From positions 496,001 to 560,000 of the forward strand of contig JAWZSP010000010.1 of assembly GCA_034401135.1 (NCBI GenBank): DNA of 64,000 nucleotides, written 5' to 3'. Positions 43,784-54,649 of the stretch are shown one piece after another. This DNA comes from Volutella citrinella (lineage: Eukaryota > Ascomycota > Sordariomycetes > Hypocreales > Nectriaceae). A program made the translations under genes and the position numbers. The notes below the pieces were generated by a model. It saw only the letters and a program-made list of their open reading frames with translations. It was not told the DNA's origin and searched no databases. Numbering within the stretch: the stretch's first letter is position 1; each line of letters starts with the position of its first letter.

Positions 43784-44764
43784 CTAAAGCAACTGTGTTG
43801 AGTGTATAGTAAAGGTTTGCTCTTTTACTAAGACACAGTTGAGTTGATCAACAACCTCAGCACTCTCAATCATATAATTTGCGAGCTTTTCTGAGACCCT
43901 AGATAAGTCTTGTGTTGAATACTTCTTGGCCAAAGTAGCTGAGGGTTGTTGAAGGTAATGCAGCATCATTTTTAGGCTTTGCCTCTCCGTGCTGCTCCAG
44001 TGTCTGTCCTCGATAGGCGTTCGATGTGTTATAGCTTGTGCAGCAATAAAGGACAACCGCGCAATCGCAGATGGCATGAGACCAACAAATTCGTTATGGC
44101 AGATGACGATTTCACAGCAATATGCGGCCATGTGTGCAACTTCTTCACCTTCTCCTTCCTTTGCTACTAGCAGGTTCAAGAAGAAATCGCTAGTCGGGTT
44201 CCCAATAACCCAATTTAGAGCTTCGAGTATATCTCTCTCCATCTGTATAAATTGGCTTTTGTCATAAATCTCCTTGCACAACACAAACAAATCGTTAACT
44301 CGAATAATTCGGTGCCGTTTCCCAGCAAACTTAGCAGCAATCCATAAGGCGGTGCACCCAACTAGCTGGTAATGTTGTCTGTGAACAACCTTCACTGTAC
44401 AGTACCTGTCAAGCAGGTCGATTGCGAGGTATAGAGTTTCGGATAGAAGTGAAAAAGCTGAATGAATTTGTATCATGTAATCAATCAGCTGAGGCCGGAT
44501 GAGCCATAAGTTCTCAGGCTGTTGATCAATCAGGGAAGCATTCAATGATGCCTCTCTCTGCTCCCCAGTTAGTCAGAATGAAACTCGGCCAAGCATGGTT
44601 CAACTTGCCTCAAGCTGCCTCATATGTAGCATGATGGACCCCATATACTCGGTAGCCACTGACTGCGAGAGGGCTCGGGCGATACCAGCCTGTCGCTGAT
44701 GTTTCATTGCAGAGGGCTCCTGCAGTTCAAGGTGTGAACGAGAGCGTTCGGAATCGGACCGCAT
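43784..44764 (-). CDS. G1-type cyclin, 309 aa
   Basis: Cyclin with a clear N-terminal cyclin box close to filamentous-fungal G1/S cyclins (Cln/Puc1 type); it would bind and activate a Cdk. Exons 44764-44605 and 44553-43784 join in phase, with a CTGACTAAC branch region. Exon 1 ends in EYMGSIMLHMRQLEA, the alpha-N segment. The box includes LIRPQLIDYMIQIHSAFSLL, ETLYLAIDLLDRYC, HYQLVGCTALWIAAKFAGK (with the Lys that contacts Cdk) and MERDILEALNWVIGNPT. No destruction box is evident in the short N-terminus, and the C-terminal half is diverged. ATG 44764 is the first in-frame Met, though another 5' exon is possible. An accessory copy of a core cell-cycle gene is unusual. Confidence 0.8.
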
Positions 44765-45745
44765 CTTTGGTAGTGGGCTCCGAGTATCATCCAAGCTGTT
44801 CAGAAAGATGGTTCCTCAGCATGGCTTAAGTAGTGCTTTCTAGCCACAAGTAGGCCCATGGACGCACGTAGTAATCACTTCCTCTCGTGTAGAGGACAAT
44901 TTTGGCCTTCTTTTCCACTATAATGCCGATCACACTTGTGGAAACTAATCGACTATGCCTGAAGTGGCCTTGGTTTGCCCCCTTGACCTCGCCACTCATA
45001 GTCAGCGTCAGTCCTTTCACCTCCACCCTATTGGGGCACCATATGACGCAGTCCTCAGCCGTGGAGGAGGCCCAGGTTTCCCCGGAGGATCTTTTTATTA
45101 TTTCTAAGCTTGATGATTCAACGACTAATTATCGCCCTTTGGGTTGTTCCCTGTAAATCCGCGCTAATCCCTATTATGACTGACAGGGGGCCACTCTCGA
45201 TTTTACGCAGGATATGATATGTATTGAGATCCTTGGGCTTAAGCCGAATGTCTGTGACCTTCACGTACAGCTGGGTCAGGTTGCACACAAGCAGTTTCCA
45301 CTTGGCGGGAACTTGTTGGTCAGAAGGTCCAGAAAGGACAAGACCGTGCTGTGTATATTTCAATAAATTTGAGCTATTTATAAGAGAGTATTCCAGATGC
45401 CTTTTAATGTAAAAGTAGGGTTAGATTGTCACTTTTGTCCACCGACTTGTACGACAGAACTTGCAAGAGTGGGTGATAAATCAGGTAGAGATTGCCAATC
45501 CGCGATGAATAAAGCCGTGCATACTAGGTATGACCCGCATTGGATCAGGGGAGGGGACTGGCTGGGCTCAATGAAAGGGGAATGGGCCCCTGCTGAAATG
45601 CTATGCCCTCCTGGTATTGAGCAATCGCGTGCGACTCTGAGACTGGCGCCCCTGTCGTATATCGGCCATAGCTTGCTTGATTAGATTATCTTAGCTCATT
45701 TTTGTATCCGACCAGTACGCATGAATTATGAAATATCGTCTGAAC
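44765..45745. other. no well-supported gene
   Basis: A 95-codon ATG frame at 45397-45684 on the plus strand, with CHFCPPTC near its start, is the only candidate and is unconvincing. Minus-strand frames at 44826-45026 and 45118-45363 lack a splice model, and the second lacks an ATG. Confidence 0.3.
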
Positions 45746-47548
45746 CTATCTCCTTGCATTTCGCCTGATATGTCTGGAAACTGGGGCAACTCTGGCTATC
45801 GGTATCTTGGCCCCAGTGCACATATAAGCATGGAAGTGAACTTTTGAGATTCGCTCCTTTCGTTTGGGGTTGTAGGATTCAATTGGAAGCAAATGATGAG
45901 GTAAATGACGAGAGATTATTATCGAGCAAATTGGCTGCGTGTGCTTCAGATTACCAGCAAGTACGTCGGAATCATTCTGTAGCCGATTTTGGATCTGCGT
46001 CAGAGTAGCCACAGAGAATTCCTGGCCGGTCGGAAGAGCGCATAGAAGGGTCTCAGTACTGATACCGCGTTGAAGGCATAGTTCATTTAGTTTCATCCAA
46101 ATTTGGCTCTCCTTCCTTAATTCTTCCACCTTAGAATCGTTTACTTCTGATCCTCGGAGCTCACTCATGCAGGCCTTGTATTCGTCCTGTTGCGCTTCCT
46201 GGCCCCCTCCGACTTTCTGGTAGAGCTCAACCGTCCAGTATCGAGTATGAAAGTCGCTGGGTGCTTGAGTATATTCCAGGGCATGGCAAATAGCAGGGAT
46301 GGTCGTTTCCGATGAAAGGCTTGCATGTCGGACACATTTTACGGCAGCGGAAAGAACCTCTACAATGTCTCGGAGTTCATCCCGTGGGGGTGGGACTTTA
46401 GTAGTCGGTTTTGGAGAGCAGCGCGGGGGAGAACGACGCCTTTGGCGGACCTTTCTAGCATTGCTCACCGAGTGACCCGGGCTATTAGTGGAAGCTGTGG
46501 CGGGCATAGGTGAAACCGGGCTGCTCATGTGCACCATGGAGTCCTGTAGATTCTCCGTTTCATTGATGCAAGCCTGCTCCTCCCAGGTCGGAGATGGCAT
46601 CTGGCTTTCATGGCTGATACCCATAGCTTCCGTGAAGTGGTGGGATGTCGATTGGAATTCCTCCTCCAGCAGATGTGACAAATATATTTCTACAGTCTGA
46701 ATTGTCGCCTCGTTTGGCTCTAGCTGTCCACATGTGAGCTCCGCCACCAGTTGAGCCCTAAAATGTGCAAGGCCTTTCTCAAGGGCGTCTCCGGACACAT
46801 GTGGCTTTCCTCGGATAGCCAGTCGGATCCCGAGTAGCATTGCGAGTCCAGAACACTGGCTCTCAGGAACTTCTGAAATAAACAAGGACGAAGAATCAAC
46901 CACCGATGCAGGTTGACAATGATAGTAATGGACACCGTTTACGTATTTCACTGCAAAGGCCCAGCCCAAGTCGGTCCGCAGAGGAATGATCCTGGTGATG
47001 CCTTCGCTTGTATCACTGCCTGAGAGAATCTCATCACTTTGCAGTGCTATGGGTTCGATAAGATATCCCGGTGTGTCTGATTGCCGAAGTAAATCAAGAT
47101 ACCTTTCAACGTCTGGATCGGATACGTCTTGCTTCATCTTGGCCAAATGCCTTATGGACATTGTGAATACGTCATCTTCAATTAACTCAAGCCGTTCTAA
47201 TTTCGAAGAGTAACTGTGAAAGCGCTCGTTCAGCCGCAATAGTTCATCGTACTCCACGTGTGATGGCCCTATGGAATCCAGACCCGGGTAGTAGGCACGC
47301 ACAGCATCTATCGCATCTTTCCAGGAGCGCAGTTCCTCTGGTGTTAGTGGAGTATTTGGTAGCTCGAGGAGAGATTGATCTAAGCCTCTCATAGTTGTCG
47401 TGTATGTCCTGGACAGAGGGCAGCGGGGATCAGCTTGACTTATGAGTTTGGCTGTAGGAATAGCCAGAGTCAAAAAATGACCGCCAAATTCCACCATAAT
47501 ACGACTGCCCACTAGAGATGTCTTATACGAGGAATGATACCGGCTCAT
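45746..47548 (-). CDS. Ulp1-like (C48) protease-fold protein, catalytically degenerate, 600 aa
   Basis: One exon from ATG 47548. Residues about 183-275 resemble the Ulp1/C48 SUMO-protease fold of many fungal accessory proteins: ITRIIPLRTDLGWAFAVKY (family: P-L...HW.LA), then YYHCQP, then ESQCSGLAMLLGIRLAIRGK (family: Q..DCG...L). The His before Trp is Gly here (G195-W196) and the DCG context is changed, though a Cys remains at 232. Proteolysis is therefore doubtful. Downstream is a basic linker (RKVRQRRRSPPR) and a charged helical C-terminal part, with the final residues basic (RHIRRNARR). I rate the fold as likely but not certain; it could be a pseudo-protease that only binds its partner. 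Confidence 0.45.
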   Translation of the reverse strand: MSRYHSSYKTSLVGSRIMVEFGGHFLTLAIPTAKLISQADPRCPLSRTYTTTMRGLDQSLLELPNTPLTPEELRSWKDAIDAVRAYYPGLDSIGPSHVEYDELLRLNERFHSYSSKLERLELIEDDVFTMSIRHLAKMKQDVSDPDVERYLDLLRQSDTPGYLIEPIALQSDEILSGSDTSEGITRIIPLRTDLGWAFAVKYVNGVHYYHCQPASVVDSSSLFISEVPESQCSGLAMLLGIRLAIRGKPHVSGDALEKGLAHFRAQLVAELTCGQLEPNEATIQTVEIYLSHLLEEEFQSTSHHFTEAMGISHESQMPSPTWEEQACINETENLQDSMVHMSSPVSPMPATASTNSPGHSVSNARKVRQRRRSPPRCSPKPTTKVPPPRDELRDIVEVLSAAVKCVRHASLSSETTIPAICHALEYTQAPSDFHTRYWTVELYQKVGGGQEAQQDEYKACMSELRGSEVNDSKVEELRKESQIWMKLNELCLQRGISTETLLCALPTGQEFSVATLTQIQNRLQNDSDVLAGNLKHTQPICSIIISRHLPHHLLPIESYNPKRKERISKVHFHAYMCTGAKIPIARVAPVSRHIRRNARR

Positions 47549-48203
47549 TTTGGCGCTCGTGACAAATGAATCTGAATCTGGACACTACGGCGCATATCAA
47601 ACTCGTGGCCGCCCTTCGCTTGTGCGCTGCAGCACCACACACGACTCAACTGCTTCATCCATGTTGCATGCATCCTTATCGCCGAGCACACGGGAGCCAC
47701 ACTATCAACACCGAAATGGACATTCCCAACGAAAACTGTGAGGGCGAGCGTTTACCACTACAGAAACTGCATCTACCGGTCGATGCCGACCGCAACAACT
47801 CTCCGGTTGTTGAGATGTGGATCTCCACCATGTCTCTTCCGCATATCGACAGCCAGCAAACGTCATTGGATACACTATATGACGCCAAAAAATGGCCAAT
47901 CGGGCATGTAGCAGATTCTCTCAAGTGCCGTCGCTGATGGCTTATGCAGCCATCAGGGACGTGAGGGTTCTCTTGAAGTTGCCGAAAGACGAGGGTGCTA
48001 GGAGGGTCGTTATTTCGAGTCAAATCAGGAAAGGTAGAGCATAGTTAGAGCTGTTCACTAGTCTGAGCAGAGCAACATACATCTCTGATTATTTACATTG
48101 TCCAATTTCTCTTTCGTTCCCACAACTGCCAAAGTAATGCCCTGAAGCTCCTCGGTCAAGCTACATGTGCTGGATCAAACCCCAGGTTGATGCCAATCTT
48201 AGC
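47549..48203. other. no well-supported gene
   Basis: An in-frame ATG at 47716 gives a 73-codon plus-strand frame (MDIPNENCEGERLPLQK...) without known features. Otherwise this is the promoter side of the Ulp1-like gene and the 3' flank of the DUF3723 gene. Confidence 0.3.
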
Positions 48204-50779
48204 TCATGAAACTGCTACCTTCGGTCTCTTTGGCGTTGGACAATTATCGGTAGACCGCCGCTTTGATGCCAACTTCTCCGCGTCTCCTAACCAAAACTCC
48301 GATCGTAAGATCAAAGTCGGGCGTGGCATATCTCCTTTGAGTAGCCTGAAACATTGGTTGATCGGGTACACAGTATTTTGCTTGTTGAATACCTTGTAGC
48401 CCTGTTTCTGATACTCGAGCAGGTAATTCTTCAGTTCATCCTCAGTCGCTGTAATGCTTTCGTATTCTGCTGAACCTTTCCCATTCTCAATCTGTATCTG
48501 TATAGTCAGCATATTGAGGCTGGAACAATCCTCGCGTACTACACTTGGTGTGGTAGCAGCTGAAACCGATGAATAGTGGGAAGACTGGGAAGACTGGGAC
48601 TCTAGCTCCTCTGAGCTAAATCTTGGTACAGAGTCTAGAATTTCTTCATATTCCGTTGCGTTGGGCCTCTATTGGGTACGGTTAGCTGTTGTAATGCCAG
48701 TCAGGCGGTCACGAACCTCTGCTTGTTGCATGAAGCTCTGGGCTTGCCGCTTTTCGTTCGCAACTTCAGCCGCTAACTCTCTTCTTTGCCGCTTCAGTAT
48801 GTCCAACTCTTCGTCATCCGGAGCTTCTACGGGTTTTCCCCCTTCCATGACTTCTCTCTCGGTCCTTTGGTTGGCCCAGATGATCTGCTTCGGTACGGCC
48901 ACTTCGTCAGTGTCCCTGTTAGGTGGGGAATCGGCGTCAAAAAGCCGATGCTCCGGCTCTGATCGCGAAGCCTCCACTAGTTGATCAATCCCTGCAATAG
49001 GAAGCATATACATTAAGCCAAGATACAGCGACCGTTGAACAAACAGGTAAGAGAACTCCAACGTTTGGCCCTCGCTGGGATTGTGCAGATTGGGGAGCAA
49101 CATGAACTGTTTATTCTGGGACAATTCGCTATGCCCTGGCTTTCCATGCACTTTCGGGTCAGTCTTGGAGCCTTGGCTCAGTGGTTTTTGTTCCAGCCTG
49201 GCTTCTGCCGGAATGCGGCTCCGAAGATGTTCAATCTTGTCGGAGCGAAACCCGAGTTTGTACGCCAGTGTTGCAAACCTGAACAAAACAACCGGGTCTT
49301 GATTGTGTGTTGCCCCTGCTAGCTTATGCTTTCGTTTCAATGGCATGGCCGGAAACTCGCGGAAGGCGAAAAGCAAGAGGTGCCTGTAGGCCAGCTCAAA
49401 CTGGTCGATGTCTCGGCTTCTCACCAGCTTGTACGCAGTCTCAGACACTTGGATCAAACACTCGTCAGTTGGATTCTTTAGGAAGAAGTCCTTCAATTCT
49501 TGGCGCAGCGAGTTTCCGCTCTTCTGGCAGAATTTGTGTAGTTTGGCTTCATTTGACAGTATCTCATCGTCCAGAACGACATCACGATTCTGTGGTGACC
49601 TGCCTTTGACATCAAAAAAGAGCAATTTTAGACACTCCGTTACTAGTCTCAAGTACTCGATGTTGCTGAAAAATGTCTGTAGAGTTGGGGCCAATCTGTC
49701 TTTAGTAGCATCAATAAGTCTCGCCCAGATCCTGTCCCGCTCTTCAGCGGTGAATCCATTGAGAATCTTTTGAGACTTGAATTTGTCTAAGAGAAACTCT
49801 CTGTGTTCAGCATTTGATCCTGGGGCTTTGCCGCTGCAGTGCTTGATCAGTTCTACATCGAGGTTTCTCATTTGGCGCTGGTCTCCATGACACAAGTCAG
49901 ACCAAAATGCCTTTATATGCAAGAGATAGGAAAGTAGTTCCTAGAACTTAGCGGTGGAAAGCGTCAAGTTTTCTCAGGCACTTACTGGTCGACAGAGCAA
50001 GGAGATCATCTTTCTCACTTGTGCAGGTTTGAATCCCCAGAATAATGCAGGTATATCGTGGAAGGTTTGGAAGACTTTTGTGAAAGGATTTCCTTTATTC
50101 AGCGGTCCATTTATTGACTGAACGGCTTTTGACTCGGACGCTAGTAACTTTAACCATTGGTTATGAGGAGGTTCAATCTCATTTTGATGTATTCTCGAAT
50201 GTAAGCTATATCGGTAGAAAATCTCTGCATCTGTGCACTGTCGTTGGCAGAAGAGCTCATCGACCAAGCGAGCTTTCACAGCTTCAGGAATGTCTGTATC
50301 TATCAGCATAGTCCAAAATTTCATAACTCCGTCCAAGCTTAGGGTATACCTGATGCGTAAAGTGAAACTTTCCAGCACTTGTGTTTCTCTGGCAGAACCA
50401 GACGAGAAGCGTGATATTCATGTAATCCCCGAAGGCATTTGACGCTTTTCTCATCGTTCATCTCCTGCAGACAAAGTTTTATGTGATCTCTAGTTGTTTC
50501 TGCCATTTTGCTGTTAGAGCCTCGTTGGATGGCTTCTTTAAATCTCGCACGATCAATCAGTGCTGGAATGTGGCCAGGCGACCAGCTGCCTCCAGACTGA
50601 ATAGTTTCTTTGATCGTTTTTTTAAGGCGATCAACACGGTCCCAGTCTGGATCTTTCCCGCCAAGGTATCCCTCATCTGATTCAGAAAAATCTAGAAACT
50701 GGAAAGAAACACTAAACGCGCCCAAGAATACATTGCAGGTCTCAAATCTATCGCCAGAAGTCTCATTGCTAGTAGCCAT
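48204..50779 (-). CDS. DUF3723-domain protein, 800 aa, four exons
   Basis: Large fungal DUF3723 protein of unknown activity, one of the four classic Starship cargo families. Four exons close in phase to 801 codons: 50779-50350, 50299-49986, 49910-48717 and 48668-48204. N-terminal landmarks: a variable strand, then WDRVDRLKKTIKETIQSGGS, HIPALIDRARFKEAI, SVKCLRGLHEYHAS and CWKVSLYASDTDIPEAVKARLVDELFC (across intron 1). The middle has IHQNEIEPPHNQWLKLLAS and IPALFWGFKPAQVRKM. A later block, YRHLLLFAFREFPAMPLK, is typical of the family. The C-terminal part has a Glu/Arg-rich coiled coil (ILKRQRRELAAEVANEKRQA) and a Ser-rich tail with a basic KRRSTDN...KRPK end. A TAG at 48671-48669 lies inside a 48-nt intron (GTTCGT...GCTAAC...AATAG), so the gene appears intact. 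Confidence 0.85.
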
Positions 50780-51098
50780 ACTGTCCTGGTGAGTCGACGA
50801 TGTCCTGTATTCTCAAAGCCACAATGCCGTGTGTCCTAGTGCATTATTCAAGCTTTCTTTAGCCATTTAAAAGAAATGGCAGACCATAACATGCCAGCCA
50901 AGCGAGAAAAAGGCCGACTTCTATTGCGGACGAAATTGGCTAGGATCTCAAAAGCAGCGCTACAAAAAGACAAAGAGGGTGGACAGCAAATAGTGGACAG
51001 CGGACAGCCAACACCCCTATATCACACACACCCTCTTCTCTGAACCTGTGTTCGATGCTTGTCGCCCCTTAACGGAGCTATTGAGAACTTCGCGCTCC
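50780..51098. promoter_or_regulatory. shared upstream region of DUF3723 and pseudokinase genes
   Basis: 319 nt between two divergent ATGs. No specific site is recognised beyond a small TAGTGGACAGCGGACAGCC tandem-like stretch near 50991-51009. Confidence 0.35.
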
Positions 51099-52287
51099 AT
51101 GACTAATAGAGCCAATCGCAGAACACATTTCCCCGTCTCAAAAGCCGCTGAAGCTTTGAAGGCCGCTGAAAGCTTGACGGCGGCTGACGAATTATCATCC
51201 GTTGCGAAAAGTAGCTTAGCAAGTAGAAACCCTCCAGATTGGTCGTTCGCCAGCACAGAGGATCCGCAGAGGCTTCCGCCACAAACACTCTTCGATGCCA
51301 CAGAAAAGAGGCTGAGAGGCGGCGGAAACTTCCAGATACAACAACCCATCAGACTAGAGGGTAAAACTGCCGAGGACTACTATAGCGAACTTTTTCACAT
51401 TTCTCTTGGTAACGTGGATGCCGGTGTAGCACAGAAGAGGCATGCGATGACTTCTGGTGGAATGCCCAGCGCAATACTCCAGAGATTTTCAGGCCCGGAA
51501 GCAAAAAAGGACGTAACAACGATACAATCCATACATCACGACAACTTCGTTCGACATCTCGGAACTTATGGGGCAGGCACAGATTTCACCGTGGCGTTCG
51601 AGTTCATTCCGCTCGCGTTACAAAACGTGATTGAAAACATCGAACTGACAGAGACTCAGATGGCATGCATTCTGAAACAGGTCAGCGTTTATTGGCAAGT
51701 TTTTGCGCCAACGCCGTAGTTGACATTCCTAGGTCGTCGATGGCCTAATGTATCTGGAGGCGGAGAATCGAGGTCATTGCGAGCTTACCAGCTCAAATAT
51801 TCTGATCGATCACAACGGATACGTCAAGATCTGTAAATTGAGTCCTCTTTGTATTTGGAAGGTATAATAACTATTTGCAGGGGCTCAACAACACTGTGAA
51901 AAGAAGGCATCTCAAAATCTAATCAATGGCATTCGCTTGATAACAGCGCAACTCATCACTGGCTGCGAATTGCGACAGGGGGACCTAGCCAACTTTAAAA
52001 TCAGTCAACGCGTACCCCCCCCCAACGTTGTAGATTTTTTCGAGGAAGTTACAGCAATAAAGGAATCGCCTGGCACCTGGGTGAGCTCAACAAACAAAGG
52101 CGCTGACGACACGACCGGACCGAGACGGACTCAAATCGAGAAACTATCTACTGTACGTGGAGGTCCCTTGAACCATTCCATTCTAACATCTGAAAGCATC
52201 GGTTCCTGGCGAATGCGAGAGGCCCGAGCGAGCTCGCAACGCTCTTGCAATTTGTTCGCTACACCACCCAATTCTATGTCCAATTGA
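51099..52287 (+). CDS. degenerate protein-kinase-like protein (pseudokinase), 368 aa
   Basis: Belongs to a fungal family of divergent kinase-like proteins. Exons 51099-51680, 51733-51850 and 51881-52287 join in phase to 369 codons. The N-terminal region (about 1-100) is Ala/Ser-rich and low complexity. The kinase-like part has FVRHLGTYGAGTDFTVAFEF (hinge side), VVDGLMYLEAENRGHCELTSSNILIDHNGYVKI (catalytic loop) and then a tail ending before a C-lobe Trp motif. The catalytic HRD is HCE, so the catalytic Asp is missing, and the DFG is CKL. No glycine loop is seen. It is therefore expected to bind rather than phosphorylate. The second intron is only 30 nt, which is short; the phase closes, but that junction is less certain. 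Confidence 0.55.
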
Positions 52288-52542
52288 GGCCCGGACGAGA
52301 GAAGCAGATTAATGCTTCGAGGAGTTGCCATTCTTCACAACACCGCGCAATGCTCCAGCGCAGCTGACAAGTCAAATAGGGGACGGGGCAGCATGAGGCA
52401 GGTGCGTCGAGAGCAGCCGGGGGGGTTAAGAAGCTATAAACGGAATGAAAAGAAGAGAAAAGAGGGAACCAAGTCAGCAGCATCAAGGAATCATAGCTCC
52501 CGGCTACATTCTTTAGATGTGTTTCTTTTCCTCGGGTCTTGC

Positions 52543-53672
52543 TTATGCTCGTCTGTGTGGGACCTGTTGGGGGGCCTTGCCACGCCCTGTCCCCGTCGTG
52601 CCAGTCCTGCCAGCCGTGGCTGCCGCCACCGCTGCACCGTACTGGGCACATTGCACTCCCGAGGACCGCGGGTGTGGCTGCTCCCGCATGGCTCTGTACG
52701 GGAGCGTACACGTTGCGCCGCCATCGTAGTGGTAGCTGGCGGGGTTGTGATACGTGACTGCTGGTGGCCCCTCGACCACGTTGACTGGACCGCCGCTACT
52801 GTCGCTGTGGGTCGTGTAGTGGCTGCCCGCCTCCGACGGGGCATACGACGACTGCGTAGGCGTGGGTGCTACAGATGAGTACTGGCTCATGCTGTGCGGC
52901 GTGATGGGCTGCGTTGCGTAACCCGAAGCGTTTGCATGCGGGTAGCTGCCGATATAGTACTAGAAAGCCGGGTGTTTTATTAGACCACTGTAGCAAGCGT
53001 ATGTTTCAGCTGAAACTGGAGGACATGTCCTACCTGCTGTCCACAAGATGCAGCGGGGTACTCCACTGGAGGCACAATGGGGGATGTCGGTGCCACGAAG
53101 GATCCCGGAGGAGTTGGCTGGTATCTTGGGGTCTGGAGATGCGCCGTGGGCACCTGATATCTTGGTGTGTGCGAGCAGACCCTTGGTTGGTATTGGCGTC
53201 CACGAGCTCCTTGATCTTGATGGGCTGGCTTCGGTTCCGGTCAGATGCGATGATGGAACGGCCGTTGAAGATGCCGCCGTTGAGAATTCCTGGCATAAGC
53301 ACTTGTTAGCCTTGATCGCAGTAGGAGGGGGCTGCGGGAGGGCCTACACCATGCTCTGTCAAAGTTCTCTCGCCCCTTCACGCGAACCCATCCAGAAGTG
53401 CTGTTCTGGAAGACTTATATGTGGTCCACGACGCAGGCCGCCCTCGTCGAGTGCTTCAACTGCTGCCATGACATTCCGAACGGCAACTAAATGTCTCGGT
53501 TAGATTCTTGTAAGACAGAGCCAAAGCAATGGCAATGATGAAGCCAACAAGAGTTGTGATGATAGAGTCATTTGGGAGATTGAGGACGACTTGCATTGCA
53601 GATGGTAATGTAGTAGACGCCGGTCTGGTCGCCTGGCCCAACATCCGCCTGGATCGTGGTTTCGGCCGTCAT
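52543..53672 (-). pseudogene. RRM-type RNA-binding protein relic
   Basis: Fungal RNA-recognition-motif protein, broken. From ATG 53672: TIQADVGPGDQTGVYYITICN, an intron starting GC (GCAAGT...CTAAC...TTTAG), then LPFGMSWQQLKHSTRAACVV-DHI, TAA stop, VFQNSTSGWVRVKGRENFDRAW, another intron, LNGGIFNGRSIIASDRNR and IKIKELVDANTNQGS. Then the frame shifts and continues as TPRYQVPTAHLQTPRYQPTP and SPIVPPVEYPAASCGQQ, an intron, and a Tyr/Ser-rich end starting YYIGSYPHA. The strand beta-1 (YITICNLPF) and RNP1-like (GWVRVKGRENF) segments identify an RRM. One nonsense codon and one frameshift make it non-functional; a second RRM and the normal C-terminus are absent. Confidence 0.7.
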
Positions 53673-54649
53673 TTCGAGCGAGATGGAAGTCTACTCGTAT
53701 TGGGCGGCGCCCTGGGCGACTGCGGCGTTCGTCTCGTGGGCGTTTGAGCGACAGGAGGGCTGGCTGCGAATGTGCTTCGCTTCAGAGAAGGGAAAATAGA
53801 AAGATGCTATTGCCGTAGGGTCTTGTACAGAGTAGATGGTAACGAGGTTATGGCGTGGCCGCCACGGTCATGACGATGAGACAACAAACATGGGCGAGGC
53901 TCGAGGGTGCCACACAGACATCGCTCCTGGACGGCTGCACGCAACGCGTCTTGCTGCGTTTTATACGAGATGCCCTGATCTGCCCGGGTCGTCCTGCTCT
54001 GCTCTGCCCTGCTCTGGAGGCCGCGACGGTTTGGCCAACGAGGAAGCGAGACAGCTGCGCCAGCAAATGGGCATCGGAGCCGTTGCTGTCCTGCAATGTA
54101 CTCGTGAGCCGTGAAGTGTCCCGCTACTAACGCACGTCGAAGAAACAGCTACCAGAGTTCGATTCCCCACACACAATAGTACTCTGCTTCCACGGAGGGC
54201 CGGAGGGAGACCGGCGGAGGCCAAAACCCTGTTTGATGCAGGGAGCTCTGTGTAACCACAAACCGATGCCCGCTGTCTGCAATGCGTATGCATAAACTCC
54301 CATGCTCGAGGGCAGTGTAGCGGTCTGTAGCTGGGCGTGTGGGGAAGTCGTTATTTAGTCGATTGTTGTTGACAAGCCTTGACTTCGCTTCGTCTCGCCG
54401 CGTCCAATGGAATTTCGAGGGCGCCGACTGCAACGAACGCCGCTCCAGTCACTAAGCGCCGCGCAGCAATTGCTTGTAGAAGGTTTGTTGCTCCCATAAG
54501 GACATATGCGTCGTTCAACCCAAATTTTGCTAACGCTTGAGGCAACCCAGTCCCAGCTGGGCGTCCAGTCCCCACCTTCCTTACCATCGCCTGATAAGAC
54601 AAGCATTTGCTGACTTGCTTGTCCAGGGCCATTGCTGGTCCTCGGTGAT
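53673..54649. other. no gene seen
   Basis: Frames at 53836-54130 and 54149-54659 overlap on both strands without motifs. One minus-strand frame contains a hydrophobic stretch (ARRLVTGAAFVAVGALEI) but has no good start. Confidence 0.3.

Noticed and set aside
45118..45363. Minus-strand 81-codon ORF
   Set aside because: It starts with TTG, contains no ATG, and no upstream exon could be joined to it.
48669..48671. In-frame TAG in the DUF3723 gene as a nonsense mutation
   Set aside because: A 48-nt intron (GTTCGT donor, GCTAAC branch, AATAG acceptor) removes it and keeps the frame; the whole gene then closes to 801 codons.
54150..54165. TTCGATTCC, like a tRNA B box
   Set aside because: The flanking bases do not form a T-stem and no A box or cloverleaf could be drawn.
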